Shown here piece by piece: positions 46,423-55,984 of a stretch of 64,000 nt of DNA (the stretch's first letter is position 1; every line of letters starts with the position of its first letter). The notes under the pieces were generated by a model that saw nothing but the letters and a program-made list of their open reading frames with translations, ran no database searches and was not told the origin of the DNA. The stretch spans positions 1,860,001-1,924,000 of the forward strand of contig NZ_JZEY01000054.1 in NCBI RefSeq assembly GCF_000969445.1, written 5' to 3'. Position numbers and translations under genes: made by a program. The DNA comes from Devosia chinhatensis (GTDB lineage Bacteria > Pseudomonadota > Alphaproteobacteria > Rhizobiales > Devosiaceae).

Positions 46423-47430
46423 ATGAGAAACGCTATACTTGCCGCAATCGTGTTTTCCGCGTCACCAGCTTTCGCCAATGACACGGCCGCGGTCCTGACC
46501 ACCGGCGGGCTGGAGTTTATCAGCCACGGCGAAATCGCCATGGAAAGCGAAGACCTTTACATCTCGCGTGATGAAATCCGCGTCACGTATGTCTTCCGCA
46601 ATGACAGCGATCAGGATCAGTCGCTTCTCGTCGCCTTTCCAATGCCTGACATAACACCGAGCCATTTCACTCCGGATGCCTTTCCGACAGGCCCCCTGGA
46701 CAATCTGTTTGAGTTCGAGACGACCTTTAATGGAGAGCCGGTCGAGGCAGTGCTGCACGAATATGCATATGCCGCCGGTGTCGACCGCACGGATCTGATC
46801 CGGCAACTCGGCCTGCCCATCGTGTCCATAAGCGATGAAGCAATTGCAGCCGTAGATGCACTGGACGAAGAAACCACCGCGAAACTGCTCCATCTGGGCC
46901 TCGCCATTCCGGACATCTACGATGTCGGCGAGGGCATGGAGACGCATCACTGGCCCAACTGGACCTATCGCGCCACCTATACGTGGGAAGCCACCTTCCC
47001 CGCCGGCGAACGGGTCACCGTCGAACATCGCTACAAGCCCAGCGTCGGCGGCACCACCGGCGTCAGCTTCCTGTCCGAACCCTATGAGAATTACGACCCG
47101 GCTGCCGACTACGCGCGCAAATACTGCACCGACGAGGCATTTCTGGCGGCTGTCAGAAAAACGCTGAAGAATCCTGACGAGGTCTGGTCGGCCCCATTTT
47201 TCGAGAGCTGGATTTCCTACATTCTCAGCACGGGTGGCAATTGGGCCGGTGGCGGCATCGAAAAGTTTCGCCTCGTCGTGGATAAGGGCGACGAGCGAAA
47301 CCTCGTCTCCTTCTGCGGCAATAATGTCAGAAAAATCGGGCCCACCACATTTGAAATGGTCGAGGAGAATTTCTGGCCCGAACGCGAGCTGGAAATCCTG
47401 ATCCTGGAACGACATGACATGGATTATTGA
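46423..47430 (+). CDS. DUF4424 family exported protein
   Basis: A 335-residue protein with a signal peptide ending AFA at about residue 18, then NDTAAVLTTGGLEFI, the YVFRNDSDQDQSLLVAFPMPD region and a C-terminal NLVSFC segment typical of DUF4424 in alphaproteobacteria. GGGAGG lies before the ATG. It is probably periplasmic; the function is unknown. It interrupts the usual thyA-folA order. Confidence 0.78.
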   Translation: MRNAILAAIVFSASPAFANDTAAVLTTGGLEFISHGEIAMESEDLYISRDEIRVTYVFRNDSDQDQSLLVAFPMPDITPSHFTPDAFPTGPLDNLFEFETTFNGEPVEAVLHEYAYAAGVDRTDLIRQLGLPIVSISDEAIAAVDALDEETTAKLLHLGLAIPDIYDVGEGMETHHWPNWTYRATYTWEATFPAGERVTVEHRYKPSVGGTTGVSFLSEPYENYDPAADYARKYCTDEAFLAAVRKTLKNPDEVWSAPFFESWISYILSTGGNWAGGGIEKFRLVVDKGDERNLVSFCGNNVRKIGPTTFEMVEENFWPERELEILILERHDMDY

Positions 47431-47525
47431 GGCATCCTGCGATCATGTGTTTGCGCAGGGCCAGGCCCAACAAAGCGCAAGCCCCGGAATGAAACAGACG
47501 TCCCCGCTCTTGCGGGGATAACCTG

Positions 47526-48026
47526 GTGGACGTCGTGACAGCGAACAAAGACCTAACCATCCGCCCGGCCATGGCCGGCGACGCCGACCTGATCGTCGAA
47601 TTCATCAAGGCGTTGGCTGCGTATGAGAAGCTGGCGCATGAGGCAAAGGCCAGTGCTGCGGACATCACGCGCGATCTGTTTGGCTCGGATCCGAAAGTGT
47701 TCTGTGAAATCGCCGAATGGGATGGCAGGCCGGGAGGGTTTGCGCTCTGGTTCTACACCTATTCGACCTTTCAAGGCCGCCACGGTATCTGGCTTGAAGA
47801 CCTCTATGTCGACCCCGCCATGCGCGGCAAAGGCATTGGAAAGGCACTCCTGGTGAACCTGGCGCAGCGCTGCATACGCGAAGACCTTGGCCGCTTCGAG
47901 TGGTGGGTTCTCGACTGGAACGAACCGAGCATCGAATTCTACAAAAGCCAGGGCGGGGTCATGCAGGACGAATGGACCAAGGTCAGGGTCGAGGGTGAAG
48001 CGCTGGCACGCTTGAGCCAGTCATGA
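47526..48026 (+). CDS. GNAT family N-acetyltransferase (diamine-acetyltransferase-like)
   Basis: A 166-residue protein. The acetyl-CoA loop VDPAMRGKGIGKALL and the FYKSQGG motif are classic, and GIWLEDLYV precedes them as in spermidine/spermine acetyltransferases. The GTG at 47526 is 8 bases after GGGGAT. It overlaps folA by ATGA and so is coupled to it. The amine substrate is unknown. Confidence 0.82.
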   Translation: MDVVTANKDLTIRPAMAGDADLIVEFIKALAAYEKLAHEAKASAADITRDLFGSDPKVFCEIAEWDGRPGGFALWFYTYSTFQGRHGIWLEDLYVDPAMRGKGIGKALLVNLAQRCIREDLGRFEWWVLDWNEPSIEFYKSQGGVMQDEWTKVRVEGEALARLSQS

Positions 48027-48547
48027 CGATCAAGATCAGCCTGATTGCTGCCGTAGCACGGAATAACGTAATCGGTGCGCATCAAACCATTCCTTGGCGG
48101 ATCCCGTCTGATTTCGCCTGGTTCAGGCAAACGACCATGGGCAAACCCATAATCATGGGCCGAAAGCAATTCGAAACGTTTTCCAAGCCTTTGCCGGGGC
48201 GCCCCCACATTGTCGTCACACGGCAGCACGATTATGCGCCGGCGGATGTCATCATCCATCACAACCTTGAGGAGGCGCTTGCAGCTGGCCACAGGCTGGC
48301 GGAGGCCAGTCACCAGAGCGAGATCATGGTGATAGGCGGCGGCGACATATACGCGCAGGCGCTGCCATTGGCGGATCGCCTTTATATTTCTCGCGTGGAC
48401 CTCGAGCCACCGGGGGATGTCTTTTTTCCCGCGATAGACCCGGAAACTTGGGCGATTGTCGACCGACCGGATGTACCGCGCTCGGAAAAGGATGAGGCGG
48501 CCTACTCAATCGAGGTCTATGAGCGCTATCACGGTAGCGCGCATTGA
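48023..48547 (+). CDS. folA: Dihydrofolate reductase
   Basis: A 174-residue enzyme regenerating tetrahydrofolate with NADPH. The N terminus ISLIAAVARNNVIGAHQTIPWRIPSDFAWFRQTTMG, with the catalytic acidic residue, is typical, then IIMGRKQFE, and VIGGGDIYAQAL near residue 110 binds NADPH. It is translationally coupled to the GNAT gene and followed by hflK 63 bases later. Confidence 0.97.
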   Translation: MTIKISLIAAVARNNVIGAHQTIPWRIPSDFAWFRQTTMGKPIIMGRKQFETFSKPLPGRPHIVVTRQHDYAPADVIIHHNLEEALAAGHRLAEASHQSEIMVIGGGDIYAQALPLADRLYISRVDLEPPGDVFFPAIDPETWAIVDRPDVPRSEKDEAAYSIEVYERYHGSAH

Positions 48548-48610
48548 TCGTGCACGCGCCTTGCTTATATATGGCATCACAGTTTTCTCTTAGACACCGA
48601 AAGGAATGCG

Positions 48611-49714
48611 ATGCCTTGGGAGAATAATGGAGGCGGAGGCGGCCGCAATAACGGCGGCCCCTGGGGTCAGGCCCCAGGCGGTGGCGGAGGTGGCGGCGGC
48701 CCACGTCGTCCCGGTGGGAACAACACTCCCAATCTCGAAGACATTCTGAACAGGGGCCGGGATCAGTTCAAGGGCGGCGTGCCCGGTGGACGCTGGGCCA
48801 TCGTGGGCGGCGTGCTTGCGCTGCTCGCATTCTGGGGCGTCAATTCCATCTACACCATCAATCCGCAGGAAGTGGGTGTCGAGCTGCGCTTCGGCAAGCC
48901 CAAGCCGGAACTGTCCGGCCCGGGCCTGCACTTCATGTTGTGGCCGGTCGACACCGTCGAGCGCGTGGTCACCACCGTCAATCAGATCCAGATCGGCGTG
49001 GCCAATGCCAGTGGCACCCGCGCGGGCGCCAGCGACGGGCTGATGCTTTCGGGCGACCAGAACATCGTCAATGTTCAGTTCTCCGTGTTCTGGTTCATCA
49101 GCGACCCGACCGAGTACATCTTCAATGTCCGCGATCAGGACAGCCTCGTCCGCTACGCTGCCGAAAGCGCCATGCGCGAAGTCGTCGGTCGGCGTCCGGC
49201 TCAAGAGGTCTATTCCGACGACCGTGCCGGTATCCAGGCTGATGTGCTGCGGATCACGCAGAACACTCTGACCAATTACGGCCTCGGCGTCACTGTCAGC
49301 CAGATCCTGATCGAGAACGCGAGCCCACCGGCAGAGGTCATCGACGCGTTTAACGAAGTTCAGCGCGCCCGCCAGGACGAAACCCGCCTTCAGGAAGAAG
49401 CCCGATCCTACGCCAATACCCTGCTGGGTAATGCGCGCGGTGAAGCGGCGGCTGCCCGCGAAGATGCCGCTGCCTACACCAACCGCGTGGTGCAGGAAGC
49501 CACCGGTGAGGCGGAACGCTTCAATTCTATCTACGCCGAGTATGTGAATTCGCCGGACGTCACGCGTCAGCGCCTTTTCCTCGAAACCATGGAAGAAGTG
49601 CTCGGCGGATCGGAAAAGGTCCTCATCGAGAACGGCCAGAATGGTCAGGGCGTCGTGCCCTACCTGCCGCTCCCTGAACTGCGCTCGCGCGCTAACAGCA
49701 CGACGGGGAACTGA
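48611..49714 (+). CDS. hflK: FtsH protease modulator HflK
   Basis: A 367-residue stomatin/prohibitin-family membrane protein. A Gly/Asn-rich cytoplasmic N terminus (about 40 residues) precedes one transmembrane helix near residue 65, then the SPFH domain (VGVELRFGKPKPELSGPGLHFMLWPVD) and a coiled coil. With HflC it forms a large periplasmic cage around FtsH. hflC follows after 2 bases. The order folA, hflK, hflC is common in alphaproteobacteria. Confidence 0.95.
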   Translation: MPWENNGGGGGRNNGGPWGQAPGGGGGGGGPRRPGGNNTPNLEDILNRGRDQFKGGVPGGRWAIVGGVLALLAFWGVNSIYTINPQEVGVELRFGKPKPELSGPGLHFMLWPVDTVERVVTTVNQIQIGVANASGTRAGASDGLMLSGDQNIVNVQFSVFWFISDPTEYIFNVRDQDSLVRYAAESAMREVVGRRPAQEVYSDDRAGIQADVLRITQNTLTNYGLGVTVSQILIENASPPAEVIDAFNEVQRARQDETRLQEEARSYANTLLGNARGEAAAAREDAAAYTNRVVQEATGEAERFNSIYAEYVNSPDVTRQRLFLETMEEVLGGSEKVLIENGQNGQGVVPYLPLPELRSRANSTTGN

Positions 49715-49716
49715 CC

Positions 49717-50835
49717 ATGACAAACCGTCTCTTCATTATTGGCGCCGTCATTGTCGGCGCGCTCTACGTCCTCTTCTCCTCGATCTATATCGTCGACGAA
49801 CGCGAACAGGCCATCGTCATGCGGTTCGGCCAGATCACCGATATCCGCACCGAGCCGGGCCTTTACTTCAAGATCCCGACCGATATCGTGGATAGCGTGC
49901 AGATCGTCGACGACCGGCTGTTGCGCTATGACATCGCCAATATGCGCGTTCAGGTGTCGGGCAACGCCTTCTATCAGGTCGATGCCTTCCTGACCTATCG
50001 CATCGCCGATGCCCGCCTGTTCCGCGAACGCGCCACCGGCCAGCTTTCCGTGGCCGAAGCGCGTATCGGGGCCAGTCTTGATGCCGCCCTGCGCCAGGTC
50101 TATGGTCTGCGCGAGTTCACTGATGCTCTTTCGGATGAACGCACGCAGATGATGCAGGAAACCCGCGACCTAATCCGTCCGGACCTTGCCGAACTGGGTC
50201 TCGACATTGTCGACGTGCGCATCCTGCGCACCGATCTTGATGCCGATGTTTCCGCCACCACGTTCGAACGCATGCGTGCCGAACGTCTGGCAGAAGCCGC
50301 CCTGCTCCGCGCCCGCGGTCAGGAACAGGCCCAGAGCCTGCGCGCTATTGCCGATCGTCAGGCCGTGGAAATTGTCGCCGCAGCCACCCGCGATGCCGAA
50401 ATCATCCGCGGTCAGGGCGACGCCGAACGAAACCGCATCTTTGCGGCCGCCTATGGCCAGGATCCGGAATTCTTCGAGTTCTACCGTTCTATGGAAGCCT
50501 ATCGCATAGCTCTGGCCAATTCCGGCACCACCATGGTGCTCTCCCCGGACAGCGCCTTCTTCCGTTACTTCGGTTCGGATGGGCAATTGCCTGCGGCCAG
50601 CACCACCTTCGGCACGCCCCTGCCGCCGGCTTCGAGCGTCGAGGTTCCGGCCACGACCGACACTCCTGCCCTCGACGGCTTGGGCATCGAGGAAACCGTC
50701 GCTCCGAGCATTACGCTCGAAGATGGCTCGGAATTGTCCCCGACCATCGGCACGGAGGCTCCTGCCCCCGTCGAGCCGACCGCCCCGGCAACGCCTGCCC
50801 CGGCTACTCAACCGGCACCTGCGCCGGCTCAATAG
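49717..50835 (+). CDS. hflC: FtsH protease modulator HflC
   Basis: A 372-residue partner of HflK, with an N-terminal membrane helix (FIIGAVIVGALYVLFSSIY) and SPFH domain EREQAIVMRFGQITDIRTEPGLYFKIP. The conserved body ends near residue 285 (YGQDPEFFEFYRSMEAYR, then VLSPDSAFFRYF). The last 80 or so residues form a Pro/Ala/Thr-rich tail longer than in usual HflC proteins. The tail is low-complexity and its role is unknown. Confidence 0.95.
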   Translation: MTNRLFIIGAVIVGALYVLFSSIYIVDEREQAIVMRFGQITDIRTEPGLYFKIPTDIVDSVQIVDDRLLRYDIANMRVQVSGNAFYQVDAFLTYRIADARLFRERATGQLSVAEARIGASLDAALRQVYGLREFTDALSDERTQMMQETRDLIRPDLAELGLDIVDVRILRTDLDADVSATTFERMRAERLAEAALLRARGQEQAQSLRAIADRQAVEIVAAATRDAEIIRGQGDAERNRIFAAAYGQDPEFFEFYRSMEAYRIALANSGTTMVLSPDSAFFRYFGSDGQLPAASTTFGTPLPPASSVEVPATTDTPALDGLGIEETVAPSITLEDGSELSPTIGTEAPAPVEPTAPATPAPATQPAPAPAQ

Positions 50836-50904
50836 GCTCGGTAGCAGTCGACGACACAGTCCGGCGTGGTCATCCACGCCGGACTTTTTCTTTGTCCCGG
50901 GCAT

Positions 50905-50933
50905 TTGCATCCCACCTGCGCCTCCCCTATATA
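50905..50933 (+). promoter_or_regulatory. ssrA promoter
   Basis: TTGCAT (-35) and TATATA (-10) are 17 bases apart. The start is expected near 50940, just before the tmRNA acceptor piece. Confidence 0.65.
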
Positions 50934-50939
50934 AGGGGT

Positions 50940-51255
50940 GCTCGCAAGGGCTATGGCAATAAACGGTCATTGTAATAAACCCATCGGACCCGGGGGCAGT
51001 ACCCGGCGTCTCCACCATCTTCCCTACCGGGGAAGCCAATGGGGACGAAACAGGATCGACGAGGGCGTAAAGAGTGTGCTTTTGCTCGGTGAGGTACCAC
51101 CGTTATCGGTCCGAAACTTATAGTTGCTAATGACAACAATAAGGCTCCGGTCGCTCTCGCCGCGTAAGCGGTGCTAGCACTGGGAATTAAAGTCCTCCGC
51201 TCCTAGCCGGGCGGCAGGCGGGGTTCGCAGGCACCTGGCAACAGAAGCCTGCACT
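50940..51255 (+). ncRNA. ssrA: Two-piece (permuted) tmRNA
   Basis: The 530-base gap after hflC holds the circularly permuted tmRNA gene of alphaproteobacteria. The acceptor piece comes first, with an unusual T-loop GGCAGTA between CCGGG/CCCGG stems and 3' end CGTCTCCACCA (CCA at 51015-51017). After a short excised loop the coding piece starts GGGGACG at 51041, which pairs with CGTCTCC. The resume codon GCT is at 51126, and the tag reads ANDNNKAPVALAA with TAA at 51165-51167. The outer ends are approximate. tmRNA frees stalled ribosomes and marks the product for ClpXP. Confidence 0.93.
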
Positions 51256-51365
51256 TCATCCAATCTTGTTCACCTTTGTCGCCTTTGTCCTTGAAATCTC
51301 TCGGCACGTAGGGCTGATATGGGCCGTTCGGGATTCTCCCGCACCGAAAAGGAGTGAAGGGCATT

Positions 51366-51848
51366 ATGGCCGAAGACCACATGCGATACGACATTCTCGC
51401 CCAGGAAGCCCTGCGCGGCGTCGTGCGCAAGGTTCTGGCAGAGGTCTCGCGCACCGGTCTGCCGGGTGAGCACCACTTCTTCATCTCGTTTGCCACCCGC
51501 GCTCCGGGCGTACGGCTGTCGGAAGAATTGCTCAAGCAGTACGACAAGGAAATGACCATCGTGCTGCAGAACCAATATTGGGACCTCAAGGTCACCGAAA
51601 GTACATTCGAAGTGGGCCTGAGCTTCAACGGTCAGCCCGAGCTTCTGGTCGTGCCTTTCTCGGCAATCAAGGGCTTCTTCGATCCCTCCGTGCAGTTCGG
51701 CCTGCAGTTCGATCCTGCCACCGCGACGCGTGACGAGGAAGGCGCTGAAGCTGCCGCCGATGCTGCGACAGAAGAAGAAGCCGAGTCCGGGGACGAGACC
51801 AAGGGTGAAAAAGTCGTCAGCCTGGATGCGTTCCGCAAGAAACCCTAG
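51366..51848 (+). CDS. sspB: SspB family ClpXP adaptor
   Basis: A 160-residue alpha-type SspB. The folded domain spans HMRYDILAQEALRGVVRKVL to VPFSAIKGFFDPSVQFGLQF. An acidic flexible linker (EEGAEAAADAATEEEAESG) leads to the C-terminal VVSLDAFRKK, the ClpX-docking tail. It tethers ssrA-tagged proteins to ClpXP. The ATG at 51366 follows GAAGGG; a GTG four codons upstream is an alternative. It lies directly after ssrA. Confidence 0.92.
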   Translation: MAEDHMRYDILAQEALRGVVRKVLAEVSRTGLPGEHHFFISFATRAPGVRLSEELLKQYDKEMTIVLQNQYWDLKVTESTFEVGLSFNGQPELLVVPFSAIKGFFDPSVQFGLQFDPATATRDEEGAEAAADAATEEEAESGDETKGEKVVSLDAFRKKP

Positions 51849-51862
51849 GCGCTGAGGGAGGC

Positions 51863-52075
51863 ATGGAAAAGCGCTCCTTCTCCATTGCCGGGCACAGGAC
51901 ATCCATCGCCTTGGAGCCCGATTTCTGGCTTGGACTCGAAGCCATGGCTGGAGCACGTGAGTTGAGCCTTGCGGGGCTTGTGCGTGAAATCGACGAAACT
52001 CGTCGCACCACCAATCTCTCGTCCGCCGTTCGACTGGCCGTACTGGCCTGGTACCGCGATCGCCCCCAACCTTGA
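51863..52075 (+). CDS. Ribbon-helix-helix (RHH_4) protein
   Basis: A 70-residue protein: SIAGHRTSIALEPDFWLGLEAMAGARELSLAGLV forms the strand and first helix, and NLSSAVRLAVLAWYRDR the second helix. RHH_4 proteins of this size are widespread in alphaproteobacteria and may bind DNA as dimers. It follows sspB by 14 bases and is probably in the same operon. The target is unknown. Confidence 0.82.
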   Translation: MEKRSFSIAGHRTSIALEPDFWLGLEAMAGARELSLAGLVREIDETRRTTNLSSAVRLAVLAWYRDRPQP

Positions 52076-52096
52076 GCGGCGCCGCAGCGCGAATTA

Positions 52097-55000
52097 CTAG
52101 ATCTGCGGATTATTGACGACCGGCGGGAAACCCAGATCAAGCGCGCCGGGCGGCAGGACCGGCACATCGGCCGGCGCCTGTTCCTCAAGACTTCGCTGCT
52201 CTTCCAATCGTCGCGCTTCTTCTTCAGCTGCCCGTCGCGCGGCCTCTTCCTGCGCCCGTCGGCGCTGCTCCTCGGCCAGGCGATTGCGTTCCTCGGCTGC
52301 TGCACGTTGCCGCGCTTCGTCCTCGAGGCGCAGAATATCGAGCCGCTCCAGTTCGAGTTCGTTGGCCCGCACCTGGACCGCCGCGACAATTTCAGCCAGA
52401 TCGAGCGTCACTGCCGGCTGCACCAGCGTGCCCGCTATTCGGGCGATGATCCTTGCGGTTTCAGGCTCCACGAGGCCTGAAGGGTCGCTGAAGTTCCGTG
52501 GCGTGAGCACAAAGCTTCCATCCAGTCCAAGGCTGCTTAAAGCCAGCCCGACGCTACCGGCCAGCCGGCCGCCATCACCGTCGATAATCACATTCGCAAT
52601 ACGCAGGACCCCACCGGCAACGGTAAAAGCACCGCGCGCGTCTTCAGCGGCAAAACCTGCACTGGAAAGACCGATGCCGATCAGCGTTTCCAGAGCGTCC
52701 GGCTCTAGGGTCAAGGCGTCGTCTATCCCCGCTATGGTATCGAACACGCTCGGAGACAGGCCGCTGGCCTGGAAATCGGTCACGGAGAAATTGCCTTCAC
52801 CGCTCAGCGCCCGCATGACGTTCGCAAGGCTGGCACCGGTCCCCTCGAACTGAGCACCGGCATCGATAATTCCGGAGACGCCCAAGACAAGTCCTGGCAC
52901 GCTCAGCGCGCCGATGTCGACGTCATCCAGCCCAACCCGGCCTGACAACGTACGGTCGGTCAGGGCACCGGCACAGCAGCGGCTGACGTTGAAACTGACC
53001 TCTCCATCGCCAGCCGCGCCCACGAACTGCTCGATGGAGACACGATCAGGGGTCCAGGCAAACCCGAACCGCGTCGATCCAAGGATTGGAGAGCCATTGG
53101 CCGTCAGCGCGCCTGCCGTAAAGGAAATGTCGCCACGCGACGTGTGCATGAGCGCATCGACGGCAAGCGGACCGTCCGGCCAGACACCATCGCCAGGGAC
53201 ATCAATCGCGACAGCGCCGAACAACGCTTCCGCGAGGCTGCGCAGGTCGACGCTATCGGCCTGTATCGACCCAGTGAACGTGGGGAGCTGGCCGAGCAGA
53301 TTTTTGGAAACGCGGCCGACAAAAGCGGTATCGCCGCTAACGCCTGCGATGTCGTCAAAGGTCAAGTCCTGCCAGCCTGTGAACCTCAAGCCGGCCGCAC
53401 CCTCCATGGCGGGTAAGGCAACGTCCGTAACGCCCGCCAGGCTGGCCAGGCCGTTACCGGCGTCCAGCAACACATCCAGCGTGCCCTCGCCACTGATTTC
53501 ACCGCTTTCGGCGACATCGACATGACCGAAATAGCTCAGCGATTGCCCCTCCTGGCTGACTGCGGCACGCCCCTCGAAGCCCTCTCCGCCCCTGCCCTCG
53601 AGAAACACACTGGCCAGGATCGCGCCCTCTCCATCGAACAGCGGCACGGCGCCGAAGCCGAACTGCTCCTGAACGGCGAGGGCATCCTCGCCTTCCAGCG
53701 ACAAGGCGACCTGAAGGTCTCCAGTCTCCAGTTCGCTGAGGCCGTCCGCCATCTCCAGCCTCAAGTCGAGCGCTGCAGCGCCGACATCGCCGCCGAGCGT
53801 CAGAACCTGTCCGATACCGTCATCCTGATCGGAGAGCACGAATTGCAGTGACCCCGGCCATAGGCCCGCAAAACCCTCCTGCCAACCATACGGGACGCCG
53901 GCCATTTCATAGAGGGCGATCAGGCCTTCGCTGTCGGCGGCAGAAACCGACATTTGACCCGAACCAGTCACCCGCGGCGCGGTGAGAGCCCCGGCTAGTC
54001 GCAGTCGGCCATCAAAGGAGAGCCCTCCCCAGCCGCTGGTGGCAAGCCGCGACAAACGCAGCTCCTCCGGTGTCCATTGCCCTTCGATGGCAAAGGCTTC
54101 GGCCGTCAGGCCAAGTACGTCCACGGCCTGGGCGTTTACGGCGAAACTTCCCTCCGGAAAGGATGCTGCAAAGGATCCATCTGCGGTCGCGTTCGGCAGA
54201 AGGGCCGCGAACGCCTCGGTCTGCGCAGCATTGAGGCGGCCCAGCTGGACGACGCTATCAAGGCGCTTTTCGTCGCCAAAACCCAGCCTGATCTCCAGCG
54301 CGTGGGTCTGATCGGCAAATTCCATGCGACCGTTCGTCAAGCCAAAGGCATCTCCAGCCAGCAACAGGCGTCCGGTAAGGGAACCGGGTTGGTTGAACAG
54401 AGGGTTGTTATCCCCCGGTCGGCGCCAAAGCTGGGCAAGCGCGTCCAGCCGCCGAGAAACCAGCGAGAAGTCACCCTTGAAACCCGGACGTCCTCCTTCG
54501 CTGACCAAGGTCCCCGAAAGCCGCACTTCCGTTTCGCCCGGCAAGCTTGCGACAGCCTGTTCGATCTGCCAGCTTTGCCCATCGGTGCTGGCGTCAAGCC
54601 GTAAATCACGCAAGGCAAAGCCCCTGAGCCCCACTTCGGCGAGGTCGACATCGAGCGTTCCAGGCATGGCAGGCAACGGGGGAGATGGAAGCTCGCCGAG
54701 CATTCGGACAAGCTCATAGGGGAGTTGCCCGGCGATCTCGGTTGCCGGGCGGGGCGGCAGAGAGAAAACGCCTCCCGAAACGACAGCGTCAAAACTGCGC
54801 CGCGCGCCAAGTTGCACATTGGCCGTCCCTGTCAGCCGCATCCCTGCCCGGTTCTCGTCGGCGAGCAGTGTAAATCCCGAGAAGACGACCCTGTCGGTGG
54901 AGGCCGAAACCGGGCTCTCGAGTACCATGGCGCCGCGGACGTCATCGGCCTCTTCCTCCAGATTCGGCATCTGCCGATAGATGAGGGTCCCGTCGAACTT

Positions 55001-55687
55001 GGGAGCCATACCCGGAATAAGCGTACCGTCCGCAGTCACGGCGATGGCACCACTCGCTTCACGCAGCGAGGCCGCAATACGGTTGGCGCCCACTGCGTCG
55101 CTGGCGGCCGCATTGAAGCGAACATCATACCGCGCCGCGCCGTAATCGAGCGCCCCCTGGAACTGAAACGGCCCTACGAAGCTCGACAGGCGGAGATCGC
55201 CATCGACGCCGCTGATCGCAAAGGTTTCGTCAGCCCGCAGGTCTGTGAGACGCACGCTGCCATTGGCGATACGGGCATGGCCAAGGATGACGGTGCTGCC
55301 CGCCGCCGACAGGTCCACACCGGTGCTGAACAGCCCATTCTCATCGAGCACCAGATCAACGACCGGACCGGTTAGGGTCAGCGAGGTGACGTTGTAATTG
55401 TCTCGAAGGAAGTCGAAGAGCGCAAATTGTGCCTCGACCGACGCTACCCGTGCGGTCGGCGACTCGATATCTCCCACTACCACATCGGTAAACTCGAGTT
55501 TCGGGCTGGGCAGCAGGGAGAACGAAATGTCGCCGCGAATGTACACTTCGGCCCCCAGCACGGTCGTGGCAAGCGCCTCCATGCGGTCGCGATAGTCCCC
55601 CCATTGAATGAAGAACGGCGCGACGAAGGCGCCGGTCAGCACCACGATGGCAAAGATGCCGACCACGATATAAATACGATTGAGCAC
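52097..55687 (-). CDS. AsmA-like protein
   Basis: A very large protein (about 1196 residues) with one N-terminal membrane helix (IYIVVGIFAIVVLTGAF) and a long periplasmic beta-rich body including the AsmA start FIQWGDYRDRMEALATTVLGAEVYIRGDI. The region from about residue 930 resembles the AsmA C-terminal domain (LSGEGNFSVTDFQASGLS). The last 80 residues are an Arg/Glu/Ala coiled coil then a Pro-rich tail. AsmA-like proteins are thought to move phospholipids to the outer membrane. The start is uncertain: GTG at 55687 is conventional, while the ATG at 55756 has a better ribosome site (AAGGGG). Confidence 0.87.
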   Translation of the reverse strand: MLNRIYIVVGIFAIVVLTGAFVAPFFIQWGDYRDRMEALATTVLGAEVYIRGDISFSLLPSPKLEFTDVVVGDIESPTARVASVEAQFALFDFLRDNYNVTSLTLTGPVVDLVLDENGLFSTGVDLSAAGSTVILGHARIANGSVRLTDLRADETFAISGVDGDLRLSSFVGPFQFQGALDYGAARYDVRFNAAASDAVGANRIAASLREASGAIAVTADGTLIPGMAPKFDGTLIYRQMPNLEEEADDVRGAMVLESPVSASTDRVVFSGFTLLADENRAGMRLTGTANVQLGARRSFDAVVSGGVFSLPPRPATEIAGQLPYELVRMLGELPSPPLPAMPGTLDVDLAEVGLRGFALRDLRLDASTDGQSWQIEQAVASLPGETEVRLSGTLVSEGGRPGFKGDFSLVSRRLDALAQLWRRPGDNNPLFNQPGSLTGRLLLAGDAFGLTNGRMEFADQTHALEIRLGFGDEKRLDSVVQLGRLNAAQTEAFAALLPNATADGSFAASFPEGSFAVNAQAVDVLGLTAEAFAIEGQWTPEELRLSRLATSGWGGLSFDGRLRLAGALTAPRVTGSGQMSVSAADSEGLIALYEMAGVPYGWQEGFAGLWPGSLQFVLSDQDDGIGQVLTLGGDVGAAALDLRLEMADGLSELETGDLQVALSLEGEDALAVQEQFGFGAVPLFDGEGAILASVFLEGRGGEGFEGRAAVSQEGQSLSYFGHVDVAESGEISGEGTLDVLLDAGNGLASLAGVTDVALPAMEGAAGLRFTGWQDLTFDDIAGVSGDTAFVGRVSKNLLGQLPTFTGSIQADSVDLRSLAEALFGAVAIDVPGDGVWPDGPLAVDALMHTSRGDISFTAGALTANGSPILGSTRFGFAWTPDRVSIEQFVGAAGDGEVSFNVSRCCAGALTDRTLSGRVGLDDVDIGALSVPGLVLGVSGIIDAGAQFEGTGASLANVMRALSGEGNFSVTDFQASGLSPSVFDTIAGIDDALTLEPDALETLIGIGLSSAGFAAEDARGAFTVAGGVLRIANVIIDGDGGRLAGSVGLALSSLGLDGSFVLTPRNFSDPSGLVEPETARIIARIAGTLVQPAVTLDLAEIVAAVQVRANELELERLDILRLEDEARQRAAAEERNRLAEEQRRRAQEEAARRAAEEEARRLEEQRSLEEQAPADVPVLPPGALDLGFPPVVNNPQI

Positions 55688-55984
55688 TGTGTGCGTTCTG
55701 TCCCGGCTGAAACCGCTCGGGAGTGTAGGCACTTGGGGCCAAGGCGCAAGTCGCATGACCCCTTTTTGAGCAGCGCCGAACCATTGCGATGCGATAAAGC
55801 TTGCTGCGTTCCGCGCATCGCGGCTCAATCGACTATGGCATCGCTCTGACGGGGCCGTGAAAGACCGCGCGCCTGTACAGGAGGTGTCCGCGTCCCTATA
55901 TTGGCACCCGGAACAAAATGAGATTCGTCAAGGCGCAGCCGTCACCGTGCCGTCGGCCTTGCGAAGCGAAACGATAAAGCACGC

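Noticed and set aside
55829-55984. LexA/SOS box before uvrD
   Set aside because: Only one GAAC half-site-like sequence was seen; the second half of GAAC-N7-GAAC is missing.
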